A stretch of 64,000 nt of DNA from UBA940 sp031548515 (GTDB lineage: Bacteria > Bacteroidota > Bacteroidia > Bacteroidales > Rikenellaceae). The position numbers and the translations under genes are program-made. The notes below the pieces were generated by a model. The model worked only from the letters and a program-made list of their open reading frames with translations. It had not been told where the DNA came from and did no database searches. Location of the stretch: the NCBI GenBank assembly GCA_031548515.1, contig JAVBRB010000001.1:62001-126000 (forward strand). The letters run 5' to 3'. This document shows positions 25,370 through 33,414 of the stretch, one piece after another (within the stretch, counting starts at the first letter, position 1; the number at the start of each line of letters is the position of its first letter).

Positions 25370-25493
25370 AAATCTTTGTCAGAAGTGGCCATGCAAGGCT
25401 CGCGAAGAAAATGGAGCCGCAGCATACTGTACGTATGTGAGGATTTCGTCTTCGAGCATAGCGCAGCGTATGTCCGCTTATCACGAAGATTTA
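25370..25493. repeat. Long imperfect inverted-repeat element between convergent genes
   Basis: AAATCTTTGTCAGAAGTGGCCATGC (25370-25394) is an imperfect reverse complement of 25467-25493. Inner arms pair as GCTCGCGAAGA with TCTTCGAGC, and the apex is CATAC-tgtac-GTATG. The whole 124 bp can fold as one hairpin. Its right end includes the last codons and stop of the MATE gene on the minus strand. It may serve as the shared terminator of the convergent genes. The general form resembles a repeat that recurs in Bacteroidota genomes, which is recollection only. Confidence 0.5.
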
Positions 25494-26839
25494 CGGAACT
25501 GACGGATCTGTAACCACAGCAGGACGCCTGCCAACAGAGAGGCCACCCCATCCGATATAGGAAAACTCATCCACACGCCCATGCTTCCGTAGCGCGGCGG
25601 CAAAAGTATCAGAAGCGGGATAAGGAACAGTAGTTGGCGTGTCAACGAAAGAAAAATAGCTTTCGGCGCCTTGCCTATGTACTGGAAAAAATTGGCGGTC
25701 ACTATCTGGAAACCCACTATCGGGAAGATGCACATCACGACCCTCATCCCCTCGGCCGCAGCCTGGATCAGGCGACTGGCATCTTCGGTGGTCTCGCCCA
25801 CAAACAGCATGGCGATCTGGTGGGGCATGGTCATTCCGAGTATGAAACCGACCGTCATTACGCACACGGCGCACAGAACCGTCATCCGCAACGCCTTCAC
25901 CACCCTGTCGTAATTACCCGCCCCGTAGTTGAAGCCGACGATAGGCTGCATCCCCTGGTTGAATCCCGCACAAAGCATGATGAAGAGCAGTACAACGCGG
26001 TTGATTATGCCGTAGGCCCCAATATAGAGATCGCCGCCTGTCTTTATGAGCGCCTGGTTGGCGAATACCACCACGACACTGGCGCAAAGATGCAGCAGGA
26101 AAGGCGCGATGCCGATGGATAGTATACCTCCGACTATGCGGCGGCGCAGGCGGAATATGCCGCGACGGTAATGAAGGAAACTTTCGGGAGAAAGAAAATG
26201 TACCGCCTGCAGTCCGAGGGCAGCGACCTGCGCAAGTACCGTGGCGAAAGCCGAACCGCGCACACCCCATCCGAAACCGAATATGAAGAGGGCGTTCAGC
26301 GCACATGTCAGACCTATTGCCGTCAGCATTATCCACATCGATTTGCGCGGATAGCCAGATGCGCGCATCACCTCGTTCTGGCCCATGAAGAGGTGCGTAA
26401 CGACACTCCCGGCAAGTATTATCTGCATGAAATCGCGCGCATACGGAAGCGTAGCGCTACCTGCGCCGAAAAGTACCAGCAGGTCATCGAGGAAAAGCAG
26501 CGAAACAACGGCTATGCAAAGGCCGATAATGGCATTGAGCAGCACCAGATTACCAAGTATCCGGAATGTCCGCTCGCGCTTACCTTCTCCCAGATTTATC
26601 GAGATCATAGCGGCCGAACCTATACCCACCATCGAACCCAGCGCCGCAGAAATGTTCATCAGGGGCATGGCTATGGCGAGTCCCGAAAGCGCCATTGGGC
26701 CCACGCCGTGACCTATGAATATGCTGTCGATAATGTTGTAGAGCGACGCCGACGCCATTGCGATAATAGCCGGAAGGGCATACCTCGCAAGCAGCGTCGA
26801 TATCTTCTCCGTACCCAGATCGTGTGTCGTGACAACCAT
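25481..26839 (-). CDS. MATE-family multidrug efflux transporter
   Basis: This 452-residue inner-membrane protein has about twelve hydrophobic segments arranged as two homologous halves. The N-terminal LARYALPAIIAMASASLYNIIDSIFIGHGVGP is the typical MATE start, and the AALGSMVGIGSAAMISINLGEGKRE block and a second-half equivalent (GFNQGMQPIVGFNYGAGNYDRVVKA) fit the NorM/DinF group. It would export cationic or drug-like substrates using a Na+ or H+ gradient. ATG 26839 is chosen; an in-frame TTG at 26875 lies upstream of the -7 element. The stop codon is inside an inverted-repeat element. It is convergent with the phosphopantetheinyl transferase gene. Confidence 0.9.
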   Translation of the reverse strand: MVVTTHDLGTEKISTLLARYALPAIIAMASASLYNIIDSIFIGHGVGPMALSGLAIAMPLMNISAALGSMVGIGSAAMISINLGEGKRERTFRILGNLVLLNAIIGLCIAVVSLLFLDDLLVLFGAGSATLPYARDFMQIILAGSVVTHLFMGQNEVMRASGYPRKSMWIMLTAIGLTCALNALFIFGFGWGVRGSAFATVLAQVAALGLQAVHFLSPESFLHYRRGIFRLRRRIVGGILSIGIAPFLLHLCASVVVVFANQALIKTGGDLYIGAYGIINRVVLLFIMLCAGFNQGMQPIVGFNYGAGNYDRVVKALRMTVLCAVCVMTVGFILGMTMPHQIAMLFVGETTEDASRLIQAAAEGMRVVMCIFPIVGFQIVTANFFQYIGKAPKAIFLSLTRQLLFLIPLLILLPPRYGSMGVWMSFPISDGVASLLAGVLLWLQIRQFRKSS

Positions 26840-26863
26840 AAAATCTTCATGAAAACCGGACGG

Positions 26864-26871
26864 CAAAGGTA
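26864..26871 (-). promoter_or_regulatory. -7 element for the MATE transporter gene
   Basis: Minus-strand TACCTTTG lies 25 nt upstream of ATG 26839 and just downstream of the terminator of the preceding gene, so the MATE gene has its own promoter. Confidence 0.6.
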
Positions 26872-26873
26872 TC

Positions 26874-26900
26874 AAAAAAACGGGCCGGAATGTACCGGCC
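26874..26900 (-). terminator. Intrinsic terminator after the class-III aminotransferase gene
   Basis: On the minus strand GGCCGG-tacatt-CCGGCC (26900-26883) is followed by CG and a run of seven T (26880-26874). This is a classic terminator for the gene ending at 26934. Confidence 0.7.
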
Positions 26901-26933
26901 GCACTTTTTTATTTCCCGATAACATTAGCAATC

Positions 26934-28130
26934 TTATAATTCGTCGAGGCAGCCTTTTATGATTCGGCAACTTTCGGCGATCTCGTCCCACGTTATGGTG
27001 AGCGGCGGGGAGATGCGAAAGGCCGTGTCGCAGAAAAGGAACCAGTCGCTCAGGATGCCGCGTTCCTTGAAAAGCTCCATCATGCGGTACATCTTGCCCG
27101 GTTCGCCCAACTCTACCGCCATCAGAAGTCCGCTGCGGCGTATCTCCGCAACCTGCGGATGCGAAACCAGCTCACGTTCGTAAACAGCCCCTTTCTCCTC
27201 GACATCGGCAAGCAGGTCGTTTTCGAGAATATATTCGAGCGACGTGAGGCCCGCCGCACAGCAGACCGGATGCCCGCCGAAAGTAGTGATATGCCCAAGC
27301 ACAGGATCATGGGTAAGCGTATTCATGATCATGCGAGACGCCACGAATGCCCCTAATGGCATCCCGCCCCCGAAAGCCTTGGCAAGGCACAGTATGTCCG
27401 GTTGGACGCCGTATTTCTGGAAGGCGAACAATTCTCCGGTGCGCCCCATGCCGGTCTGTATCTCATCGAAAATGAGCAGAGCGCCCACTTTGTCGCATCT
27501 TTCACGCAGAGCATACAGAAAACCGGGTTCGGGCAGGCGGATTCCGGCTTCTCCCTGCACCGGTTCGACCAGCACGCAGGCGGTGTGGCGCGTAATACGG
27601 TCAAGTTCTCCCAAATCATTGTACGTCAAATATCCGACGTCGGGCAGCAGCGGTACGAAAGCCTCTTTCCACTCGTCGCCTTCGGGACTCGACATCATGC
27701 TCAGCGAACCGTGGGTCGAGCCGTGGTATGCGTTGCGGAACGAGAGCATTTCCCAGCGTCCCGTCGCACGCTTTGCGAGCTTTAGCGCCCCCTCAACAGC
27801 CTCGGCTCCCGAATTGACAAAATAAACCGACTGCAAACGCTCAGACAGCCGGGACGCAAGCAGCGAAGCATACTGCACCTGCGGCGTTTCGACCATTTCA
27901 CCGTAGACCATCACATGCATATATCGCGCAGCCTGCTCCTGCACTGCACGTACTACCGCAGGATTGCCATGCCCGACATTGCTGACCGACACGCCGGAAA
28001 TGAGGTCGAAATAGCGTTTGCCTTCGGGCGTGTAGAAGAACACCCCTTCGGCCCTTTCGACCTCGATCATCAGCGGCGAGGGCGACGTCTGCCCCACATG
28101 TTCCAGAAATTGCTGCCTCAAAGTTTTCAT
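26934..28130 (-). CDS. Class-III PLP aminotransferase (acetylornithine aminotransferase-like)
   Basis: This 398-residue protein is fold-type I. It shows the class-III signature: FVNSGAEAVEGALKLAKRATGR (about 103-124), EPVQGEAGI (about 188-196), LIFDEIQTGMGRTG (about 219-232) and the PLP lysine Lys251 in CLAKAFGGGMPLGAF. The TTFGGHPVCCAA segment follows. ArgD-like enzymes act in arginine or lysine synthesis, but no arginine genes are nearby. The N-terminus (QTSPSPLMIEVERAEG) fits a Bacteroidota subgroup annotated as aspartate aminotransferase family proteins. The substrate is therefore left open. A structured repeat separates it from the upstream trmH gene. Confidence 0.85.
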   Translation of the reverse strand: MKTLRQQFLEHVGQTSPSPLMIEVERAEGVFFYTPEGKRYFDLISGVSVSNVGHGNPAVVRAVQEQAARYMHVMVYGEMVETPQVQYASLLASRLSERLQSVYFVNSGAEAVEGALKLAKRATGRWEMLSFRNAYHGSTHGSLSMMSSPEGDEWKEAFVPLLPDVGYLTYNDLGELDRITRHTACVLVEPVQGEAGIRLPEPGFLYALRERCDKVGALLIFDEIQTGMGRTGELFAFQKYGVQPDILCLAKAFGGGMPLGAFVASRMIMNTLTHDPVLGHITTFGGHPVCCAAGLTSLEYILENDLLADVEEKGAVYERELVSHPQVAEIRRSGLLMAVELGEPGKMYRMMELFKERGILSDWFLFCDTAFRISPPLTITWDEIAESCRIIKGCLDEL

Positions 28131-28160
28131 ACCTAGTCTATTTTAACACGGCCGTGAGGA

Positions 28161-28323
28161 TTCCCACTTTTCAAAAATCGCAAGCGCAGGCTAAAAAGGA
28201 ATTCAGCCATGTGCGATAGCTCCGCCTTAGCTCAAGGCTGTACCATTTTAGGCAAGCCGGAGTAGATTTTCGGAAGGTGGGTGCCTTTTTGCTACTTTTT
28301 GAGCAAGCAAAAAGCAGTTAAAA
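28161..28323 (+). repeat. Structured interspersed repeat, copy R2
   Basis: R2 starts TTCCCACTTTTCAAAAATCG. The inner stem is CAGCC (28204-28208) / GGCTG (28236-28240), replacing TCCCC/GGGGA of copy R3. The outer stem is CTAAAAAGG (28191-28199) / CCATTTTAG (28243-28251) with one mismatch. The terminal hairpin is CTACTTTTTG / CAAAAAGCAG. It sits between two minus-strand genes, in the orientation opposite to their transcription. Confidence 0.75.
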
Positions 28324-28368
28324 AGCTCTAATATACTGTATATTCATCACATACGTTCGGGATGACAT

Positions 28369-29082
28369 TTATTCGAGATCGAATCTCTTATTTAAAATCC
28401 GCACAGAATCCCTTACCGAGTACATCATCCAGCGGAACAACAGTTCGGCACGTTCGGTGTCCGTCAGACGCCAATCTATATCCGACGCCCCGCGGATGCG
28501 TTCCGTTAGAGCGCGGACAAGTATCGCCGCAGAAACCGAAACGTTGAGGCTTTCGACGAATCCGTACATGGGGATGCGCACGAAATCGTCCGCCGCTGCC
28601 ATCACCTCATCGGAAATACCCGCATGTTCTGTGCCGAAAACCAAGGCGAATGGCCCCGCCGCAACGTCGAAACTTTCGGGCGTGCAGTCCCCCTTGTGCG
28701 GCATGGTAGCGACAATGCGATAGCCAGACTCTTTCAACGCCGACATCGCCGCGACGGTTGACGGATGTCGACGGATATCCACCCACTTGTCCGTTCCGCG
28801 CGCGATATTGACGTCGGGTTTGAACCGGCAGGACTCTTCGATAGTGTGGATATCCTGCAGTCCAAAGGCCTCGCAGCTGCGTATCAGCGCGCTGGCGTTC
28901 TGAGGATGGAACGTGTTCTCCATACAAACGGTGATGTAGCGCGTGCGGTCGGCGAGCACCCGCTCGAGCGTCGCGGCACGTTCCTCCAGCATAAAGCCGC
29001 GCAGATATTCAACCCGCTCGGCGTACCACCATGCAGACCTCCCTGACTGCGCAAGAATCCATTTACTTTCGGTACTTTTCAT
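28369..29082 (-). CDS. trmH: TrmH-type SPOUT RNA 2'-O-methyltransferase
   Basis: This 237-residue protein resembles tRNA (guanosine-18-2'-O)-methyltransferase. SPOUT motifs are NASALIRSCEAFGLQDIH (about 62-79), FALVFGTEHAGISDEVMAAADDFVRIPMYGFVESLNVSVSAAI (about 145-187) with the knot-forming G.E..G and the S.NVS..AA motif, and a C-terminal helical extension RAELLFRWMMYSVRDSVRIL as in TrmH. It would use S-adenosylmethionine to methylate tRNA G18; a related rRNA target cannot be excluded. Its start overlaps the end of rsgA by 20 nt, so cvpA-rsgA-trmH is an operon on the minus strand. Confidence 0.85.
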   Translation of the reverse strand: MKSTESKWILAQSGRSAWWYAERVEYLRGFMLEERAATLERVLADRTRYITVCMENTFHPQNASALIRSCEAFGLQDIHTIEESCRFKPDVNIARGTDKWVDIRRHPSTVAAMSALKESGYRIVATMPHKGDCTPESFDVAAGPFALVFGTEHAGISDEVMAAADDFVRIPMYGFVESLNVSVSAAILVRALTERIRGASDIDWRLTDTERAELLFRWMMYSVRDSVRILNKRFDLE

Positions 29083-30073
29083 CGTCTTCCAGCATCTTCA
29101 GGTAGCTTATATAGCGGTCTTCGGATATCGCCCCCCTCTCGACAGCCGCGATAACGGCACATCCGGGTTCGTGCATATGGGTACAGTTATAATACTGGCA
29201 ATCGCCGGCGGCGCGCATCAGGTCCGGAAAATAGTGGTAAAGCTCTTCGTGCCCGATGTCTATCAGCCCGAAACCCTTGATGCCTGGGGTGTCGATGATG
29301 CAGCCGCCGAAAGATAGGGGGTACATCTGCGAAAAGGTGGTCGTGTGCATCCCCTTTCCGTGGGCCTTCGAAACTTCGCCTATGCGTATGTCGAGTCCAG
29401 GTTCGACGGCTTTTATGAGCGTCGATTTCCCCACTCCGGAGTTTCCTGAAACGAGCGTCGTCCGTCCGCGCAAATACTCACGGAATTCGTCGACGCCCTC
29501 TCCGAGTCCGGCAGCGGCCTGCATTACGTGATATCCAGCCTGTTCGTACACGGAAATGAAGTGTTCCGCGGCCTCAGGCTGCTGCATCGCCAGATCCATT
29601 TTATTGAGAAGGATGGCGGCTGGTATTTCGTAGGCTTCGCAGGTGACCAGAAAACGGTCGATGAACTCCATGCTCGTTTCTGGAGAAAAAAGCGAGGCCA
29701 CTACCACGGCCTGGTCTATGTTGGCGGCTATGATATGCGACTCTTTCGACAGGTTCGACGAGCGGCGGATGATGTAGTTGCGGCGCGGCAGTATCTCCTC
29801 GATCCATACCTCGCCGCCATCCGACGTAGTGCATTCGACGCAATCGCCGACTACGACGGGATTGGTCGAACGCGAACCGCCCAGACGCAGGCGCCCTCGA
29901 ATACGGGCCTTGACCACCTCTCCATCTGCACACAGAGTACCTGCGGCAGAGTTCCCATCCCTGTAAGGAGTGCCGCTAAGCGGCGGGGTGGTTGTTATCC
30001 GGCCATCGTCAGCCCGCACTTCGTACCAACTCCCTGTGCTGCGCACCACCGTCGCGGTGAACTTACCATCCAT
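29063..30073 (-). CDS. rsgA: Ribosome small-subunit-dependent GTPase A (RsgA/YjeQ)
   Basis: RsgA is a circularly permuted GTPase that assists late 30S maturation. The protein has 336 residues. An N-terminal OB-fold (about 1-90) is followed by the G4 motif NKMDL (about 157), G1 GNSGVGKST (about 212) and G3 DTPGIKGF. The C-terminal zinc finger has CQYYNCTHMHEPGC. The G motifs appear in the permuted order G4-G1-G3. ATG 30073 is preferred over an in-frame TTG at 30082. It overlaps the end of cvpA by 11 nt and the start of trmH by 20 nt. Confidence 0.93.
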   Translation of the reverse strand: MDGKFTATVVRSTGSWYEVRADDGRITTTPPLSGTPYRDGNSAAGTLCADGEVVKARIRGRLRLGGSRSTNPVVVGDCVECTTSDGGEVWIEEILPRRNYIIRRSSNLSKESHIIAANIDQAVVVASLFSPETSMEFIDRFLVTCEAYEIPAAILLNKMDLAMQQPEAAEHFISVYEQAGYHVMQAAAGLGEGVDEFREYLRGRTTLVSGNSGVGKSTLIKAVEPGLDIRIGEVSKAHGKGMHTTTFSQMYPLSFGGCIIDTPGIKGFGLIDIGHEELYHYFPDLMRAAGDCQYYNCTHMHEPGCAVIAAVERGAISEDRYISYLKMLEDDEKYRK

Positions 30074-30563
30074 TATTTCCAAAAATATTATCCTTCAACA
30101 GGTCTATATACGGAAAAACGAAATCCGTCGTTTTCATGGCTGTACGGAACATGACCGAATTCTGCGCAACCTCTTTTTTCAGCACTTTGCCTTTCGGATC
30201 TATGGCGCAGATGATCATCAGCACTATGCCTGCGAAGAGCAGCATCTTGAACATTGAAAAAAGCACACCAAGTATGTTGTCGAAAACGCCCAAACCGGCA
30301 ATACGGAACAGTCCCCGGGTCAATTTACCTGTCAACACTACCGCCGCAATTACCACTACCAGCACTATGACGAACCCCGCGACGGCAGCCGTCAGTCCTT
30401 TCATGCCCAATCCCATACCTATCGCCGCACCGAACTTCCAGGCCAGGAATATCCCTAGTGCGAACGCCGCAAGTCCCAGTACCTGGGTTATCACTCCCTG
30501 CCGCCATCCTTCCCATACGGCGTATATCAAAAGCAGTATTATTACAATATCGAGCCAGTTCAT
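30063..30563 (-). CDS. CvpA-family membrane protein
   Basis: This is a 166-residue inner-membrane protein with about four hydrophobic segments: LDIVIILLLIYAVWEGWRQG at the N-terminus, LGLAAFALGIFLAWKFG, VAGFVIVLVVVIAAVVLTGKLT, and LFSMFKMLLFAGIVLMIICAI. This layout and the N-terminal W..G...G motif are typical of CvpA, a family linked to colicin V production and envelope homeostasis with no defined activity. It is the first gene of an operon with rsgA and trmH. A promoter is not clear upstream of 30563. Confidence 0.8.
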   Translation of the reverse strand: MNWLDIVIILLLIYAVWEGWRQGVITQVLGLAAFALGIFLAWKFGAAIGMGLGMKGLTAAVAGFVIVLVVVIAAVVLTGKLTRGLFRIAGLGVFDNILGVLFSMFKMLLFAGIVLMIICAIDPKGKVLKKEVAQNSVMFRTAMKTTDFVFPYIDLLKDNIFGNNGW

Positions 30564-30643
30564 TCGTTCTAAAAATCAGAGCCGGGCAGACAATGCTCCG
30601 GTTGGTGTGGTTTTTGCAATCTGTTTTGTGGTTATTATCCTAC

Positions 30644-30670
30644 GAAAATACGAATGTTTTTCGTATTTTC
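30644..30670. promoter_or_regulatory. Perfect 11-bp inverted repeat at the -33 region of the GH2-like gene (candidate operator)
   Basis: GAAAATACGAA (30644-30654) and TTCGTATTTTC (30660-30670) are exact reverse complements with a 5-nt spacer. The right arm ends one base before the -7 element at 30672, so the palindrome covers the place where a -33 box would be. This position suits a repressor or a class-II activator. Confidence 0.5.
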
Positions 30671-30671
30671 T

Positions 30672-30679
30672 TAACTTTG
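30672..30679 (+). promoter_or_regulatory. -7 element for the GH2-like gene
   Basis: TAACTTTG matches TAnnTTTG and is 19 nt upstream of ATG 30699. Confidence 0.6.
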
Positions 30680-30698
30680 TGTATCGATTGGGTGAGAG

Positions 30699-32774
30699 AT
30701 GAAGCGCTATTTATATATACTTATGGCATTTATGCTGATTGCCGGGACAGTCTCGGCACGCAGTACCTATAATATAAATGCCCGTTGGACATTTTTCACA
30801 GGCAATGACACTGACACCGGCGCTTCGTCGGTCATTTATCTGCCGCACACATGGAACAGCGATGCCGTAGCGGCCTCCGGCGGATATTACCGCGGCGTGG
30901 GTAATTACATGAAAGATGTCGATATTCCCTATTCGTGGCACGGCAAGCGTATTTTTCTGCGCATCGGCGGTGCAGCGACGGTCACCGACATTATCATCAA
31001 CGGCCGCCATGTGGCCGACCACTATGGCGGTAACTCCGCCTTCACCGTAGAACTGACCGACAGGCTGAAATACGGGCAGGCAAACAAGTTCTGGATCATA
31101 GTGAACAACTCACCACGGCTCGACGTGCTTCCCACAGCGGGAGAGGAGAACGTCTACGGAGGTATCTTCCGCAATGTGGAACTCATAGTATGCGAACCGC
31201 TCTCGGTCTCCCCTGCTTCGGCAGGAGGCGACGGAGTGTGGATAACCACTACGAAGCTCTCTGCAGAAACGGCCGAAGGTAACGTCAGGCTCAACTTGCT
31301 GGACATGGAAAGCGTACCGGAGAACGTGCGCGCACGCATACGGTTCTTCGACAGGCAGGAACGGCTGGTATCGCAGAACAGCGTAGCCATAGTGGACCTG
31401 GCTCCAGGAAATACCGAAGTAACGCTTCCTTTCACAGTATCGAAACCAAAGCTGTGGCAGGGCATGGAAGATCCGTACCTTTACGATGTCGAAGTTACCA
31501 TAACTACGGGCGACGACCGCATAACCGATTCGCTGACGATCGGCACCGGATTCAGGACTTTCGGAGTGGACAAACAAAATAATTTCCTGCTGAACGGAAA
31601 ACCATATAAACTCCGCGGGGTCATCCTCAACCGCAACCGCATGATGGTGGGAACGGCTATGACGCCTTTCCAGATCGAGGAGGACGTGAATATTATCCGC
31701 GAAATGGGCGCCAATGCGGTGCGTGTGGCCGGAGGGCAGCACAGCGACTATTTTTACACCCTGTGCAACGAGGCTGGTATCATTGTGTGGAACGACGCGC
31801 CTCTCACGGGAGTTGTCTACCCTACCGACAGGGATTTCACCGACACGCCGCAGTTCCGTGCCAACGGGACACAGCAACTGCGCGAAATGATATCGCAGCT
31901 GTATAACAACGCCTCTATCGCCATGTGGGGCATATTTTCCGACGTTTCAACGCGCGGCGACGATCCGGTACCATATGTACGCGAACTCAACAAGCTGGCC
32001 CACACTCTCGATCCTACGAGACTGACTGTCGCGAGCAGCGTACAGGACGGCGACATAAATTTCGTGACCGACCTGGTTGTTTTCAACCAGTCGTTCGGTT
32101 GGCTGACCGGTATGCCGGACGGCATCGTACTGTGGATGGAGCAGTTGCGGCGCAACTTTCCGCAACTTCCGGCAGGCCTCAGCTATTCGGCAGGAGCGTC
32201 GATATTGCACCAATCCGAAAAACTCGAAAAAACAGTCGTTCTGAGCAACCACCATCCGGAGAACTGGCAAACCCACTTCCACGAACAGTATATGAAATAT
32301 GCCGTCGGCGCACCGCAGTTCTGGGGAGTATTCGTCGGTAATATGTTCGATTTCGGTGCGGCACGCCGTACATGGGGGGATGGCAAAGGCACTAATGACC
32401 ACGGTCTGGTGACCTTTGACCGCAAGGATCGCAAAGACGCATATTATCTATACAAAGCTAATTGGAACACCGCCGAGCCGTTCGTCTACATCACAAACAA
32501 ACGCCTCGACACACGCACAAACCGCAGCCAGACCATAAAAGTTTATTCGAACCAACAGGAAGTCGAGCTTTTCATCGGCAACCGCTCGGCAGGCAAGCGC
32601 ACCGGCGAATGCGGCATATTTACGTGGGAGAACGTGGAGTTGAAAGGTGGCGTAAACCGTCTCGAAGCATGTTCGGAACTGGCCACGGACCGTGCGTCAA
32701 TCAACGTGGACACGAGCAGTTCAGGAGCATCCGGCGCGCAGAGCAGCCAGACTCGCAGAATAGCAGGTCAATAA
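30699..32774 (+). CDS. GH2-family-like secreted protein with degenerate catalytic motifs
   Basis: This 691-residue protein has a signal peptide (1-20, cleavage after VSA), so it is periplasmic or exported. The layout is that of glycoside hydrolase family 2: a jelly-roll sugar-binding domain (about 25-165, with LPHTWN and YYRGVGNY), an Ig-like domain (about 178-285), and a TIM-barrel domain (about 290-590, with LNGKPYKLRGV, IREMGANAVRVAGGQHSDYFYTLCNEAGIIVWNDAPL and NMFDFGAARR...NDHGLVTFDRKDRKDAYYLYKANW). The acid/base site, normally (S)GNE or W.G.NE, reads MWGIFSD (409-415), and the usual RGVN.H motif reads RGVILNR. The nucleophile region (about 493-501, GLSYSAGAS) also lacks a clear glutamate. 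It may be a binding protein or an inactive relative. It overlaps the next convergent gene by 74 bp. Confidence 0.75.
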   Translation: MKRYLYILMAFMLIAGTVSARSTYNINARWTFFTGNDTDTGASSVIYLPHTWNSDAVAASGGYYRGVGNYMKDVDIPYSWHGKRIFLRIGGAATVTDIIINGRHVADHYGGNSAFTVELTDRLKYGQANKFWIIVNNSPRLDVLPTAGEENVYGGIFRNVELIVCEPLSVSPASAGGDGVWITTTKLSAETAEGNVRLNLLDMESVPENVRARIRFFDRQERLVSQNSVAIVDLAPGNTEVTLPFTVSKPKLWQGMEDPYLYDVEVTITTGDDRITDSLTIGTGFRTFGVDKQNNFLLNGKPYKLRGVILNRNRMMVGTAMTPFQIEEDVNIIREMGANAVRVAGGQHSDYFYTLCNEAGIIVWNDAPLTGVVYPTDRDFTDTPQFRANGTQQLREMISQLYNNASIAMWGIFSDVSTRGDDPVPYVRELNKLAHTLDPTRLTVASSVQDGDINFVTDLVVFNQSFGWLTGMPDGIVLWMEQLRRNFPQLPAGLSYSAGASILHQSEKLEKTVVLSNHHPENWQTHFHEQYMKYAVGAPQFWGVFVGNMFDFGAARRTWGDGKGTNDHGLVTFDRKDRKDAYYLYKANWNTAEPFVYITNKRLDTRTNRSQTIKVYSNQQEVELFIGNRSAGKRTGECGIFTWENVELKGGVNRLEACSELATDRASINVDTSSSGASGAQSSQTRRIAGQ

Positions 32775-33414
32775 CAGAAAGGCCGGATACGAAACCGGTC
32801 CGGTCGGAAAACACCTGGGTATATTTAAGTTGCTGAACCTGCCGCGAAAACAAGTTCATCTCTTGCGGAAGGGAGCCGGCAAGGCGTGGTAGTTGACCAC
32901 CTCCCGTGGAGGGATGCCAGCAGGACGGAATGGTTGTTTGGCGGTCGCGCCGCAATGCCTTTTTGCCCCTCATGTCCAAATCGCCAGGAGCGGCGGCGAC
33001 ATAATCTTCGGATATTTTCACGGCGACGTCAGCCTCGAGGATGCCGGTCAGAATATTTAACAGTCCGAGGTTGAGGTCGGCCAAATAATCGAATCTTTTT
33101 TCGTAGATCGGCGCGAAACGATCTTCATAATGATCGAAAAACGGGGAGTTGCGGTAGGCCGAGACAATCGACACCCAGTGCTGATGCTGCCACCGTTTCG
33201 AGTTGTCGATACGGACGTCTTTTACCGCGATCTTCGCCCCGTAGCCGTGTACTGGCACCGTCAGCGCCGCAACGCCCGTAGACGTAAGTATCTCGCAGCG
33301 GTTGCGCGCTGTCTGCTTAACCCAATGCTCTCCGATGTCGATAATGCAATCTCCGTTTAACAGATGCGTGAACCATTCGGTACCGCCCAGATATGCCAGG
33401 GGAAGAATTATCAT
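32701..33414 (-). CDS. WbqC-family protein with in-frame repeat insertion and extended C-terminus
   Basis: This 237-residue protein is of the WbqC-like family, often found in glycan or nucleotide-sugar loci and of unknown biochemistry. Conserved segments are LGGTEWFTHLL, RNRCEILTSTG...TVPVHG, DNSKRWQHQHWVSIVSAYRNSPFFDHYED (about 70-98), LLNIL, and YTQVFSDRTGFVSGLSVIDLLF (198-219). Residues about 159-185 are a non-family insertion encoded by a palindromic repeat also found inside the PNPOx-like gene at 45727. The C-terminal tail after DLLF (about 18 residues, Cys-rich) reads through the 3' end of the GH2-like gene. ATG 33414 overlaps the ispG stop (ATGA), so it is translationally coupled to ispG. 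Confidence 0.75.
   Translation of the reverse strand: MIILPLAYLGGTEWFTHLLNGDCIIDIGEHWVKQTARNRCEILTSTGVAALTVPVHGYGAKIAVKDVRIDNSKRWQHQHWVSIVSAYRNSPFFDHYEDRFAPIYEKRFDYLADLNLGLLNILTGILEADVAVKISEDYVAAAPGDLDMRGKKALRRDRQTTIPSCWHPSTGGGQLPRLAGSLPQEMNLFSRQVQQLKYTQVFSDRTGFVSGLSVIDLLFCESGCSARRMLLNCSCPR
32860..32940. repeat. Palindromic repeat inserted in frame in the WbqC-like gene
   Basis: The core CCTCC-CGT-GGAGG (32900-32912) followed by a TGCCAGCAGGACGGAATGGTTGTT-like flank matches the element at 45727-45780. The frame is preserved across the insert. Confidence 0.6.
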
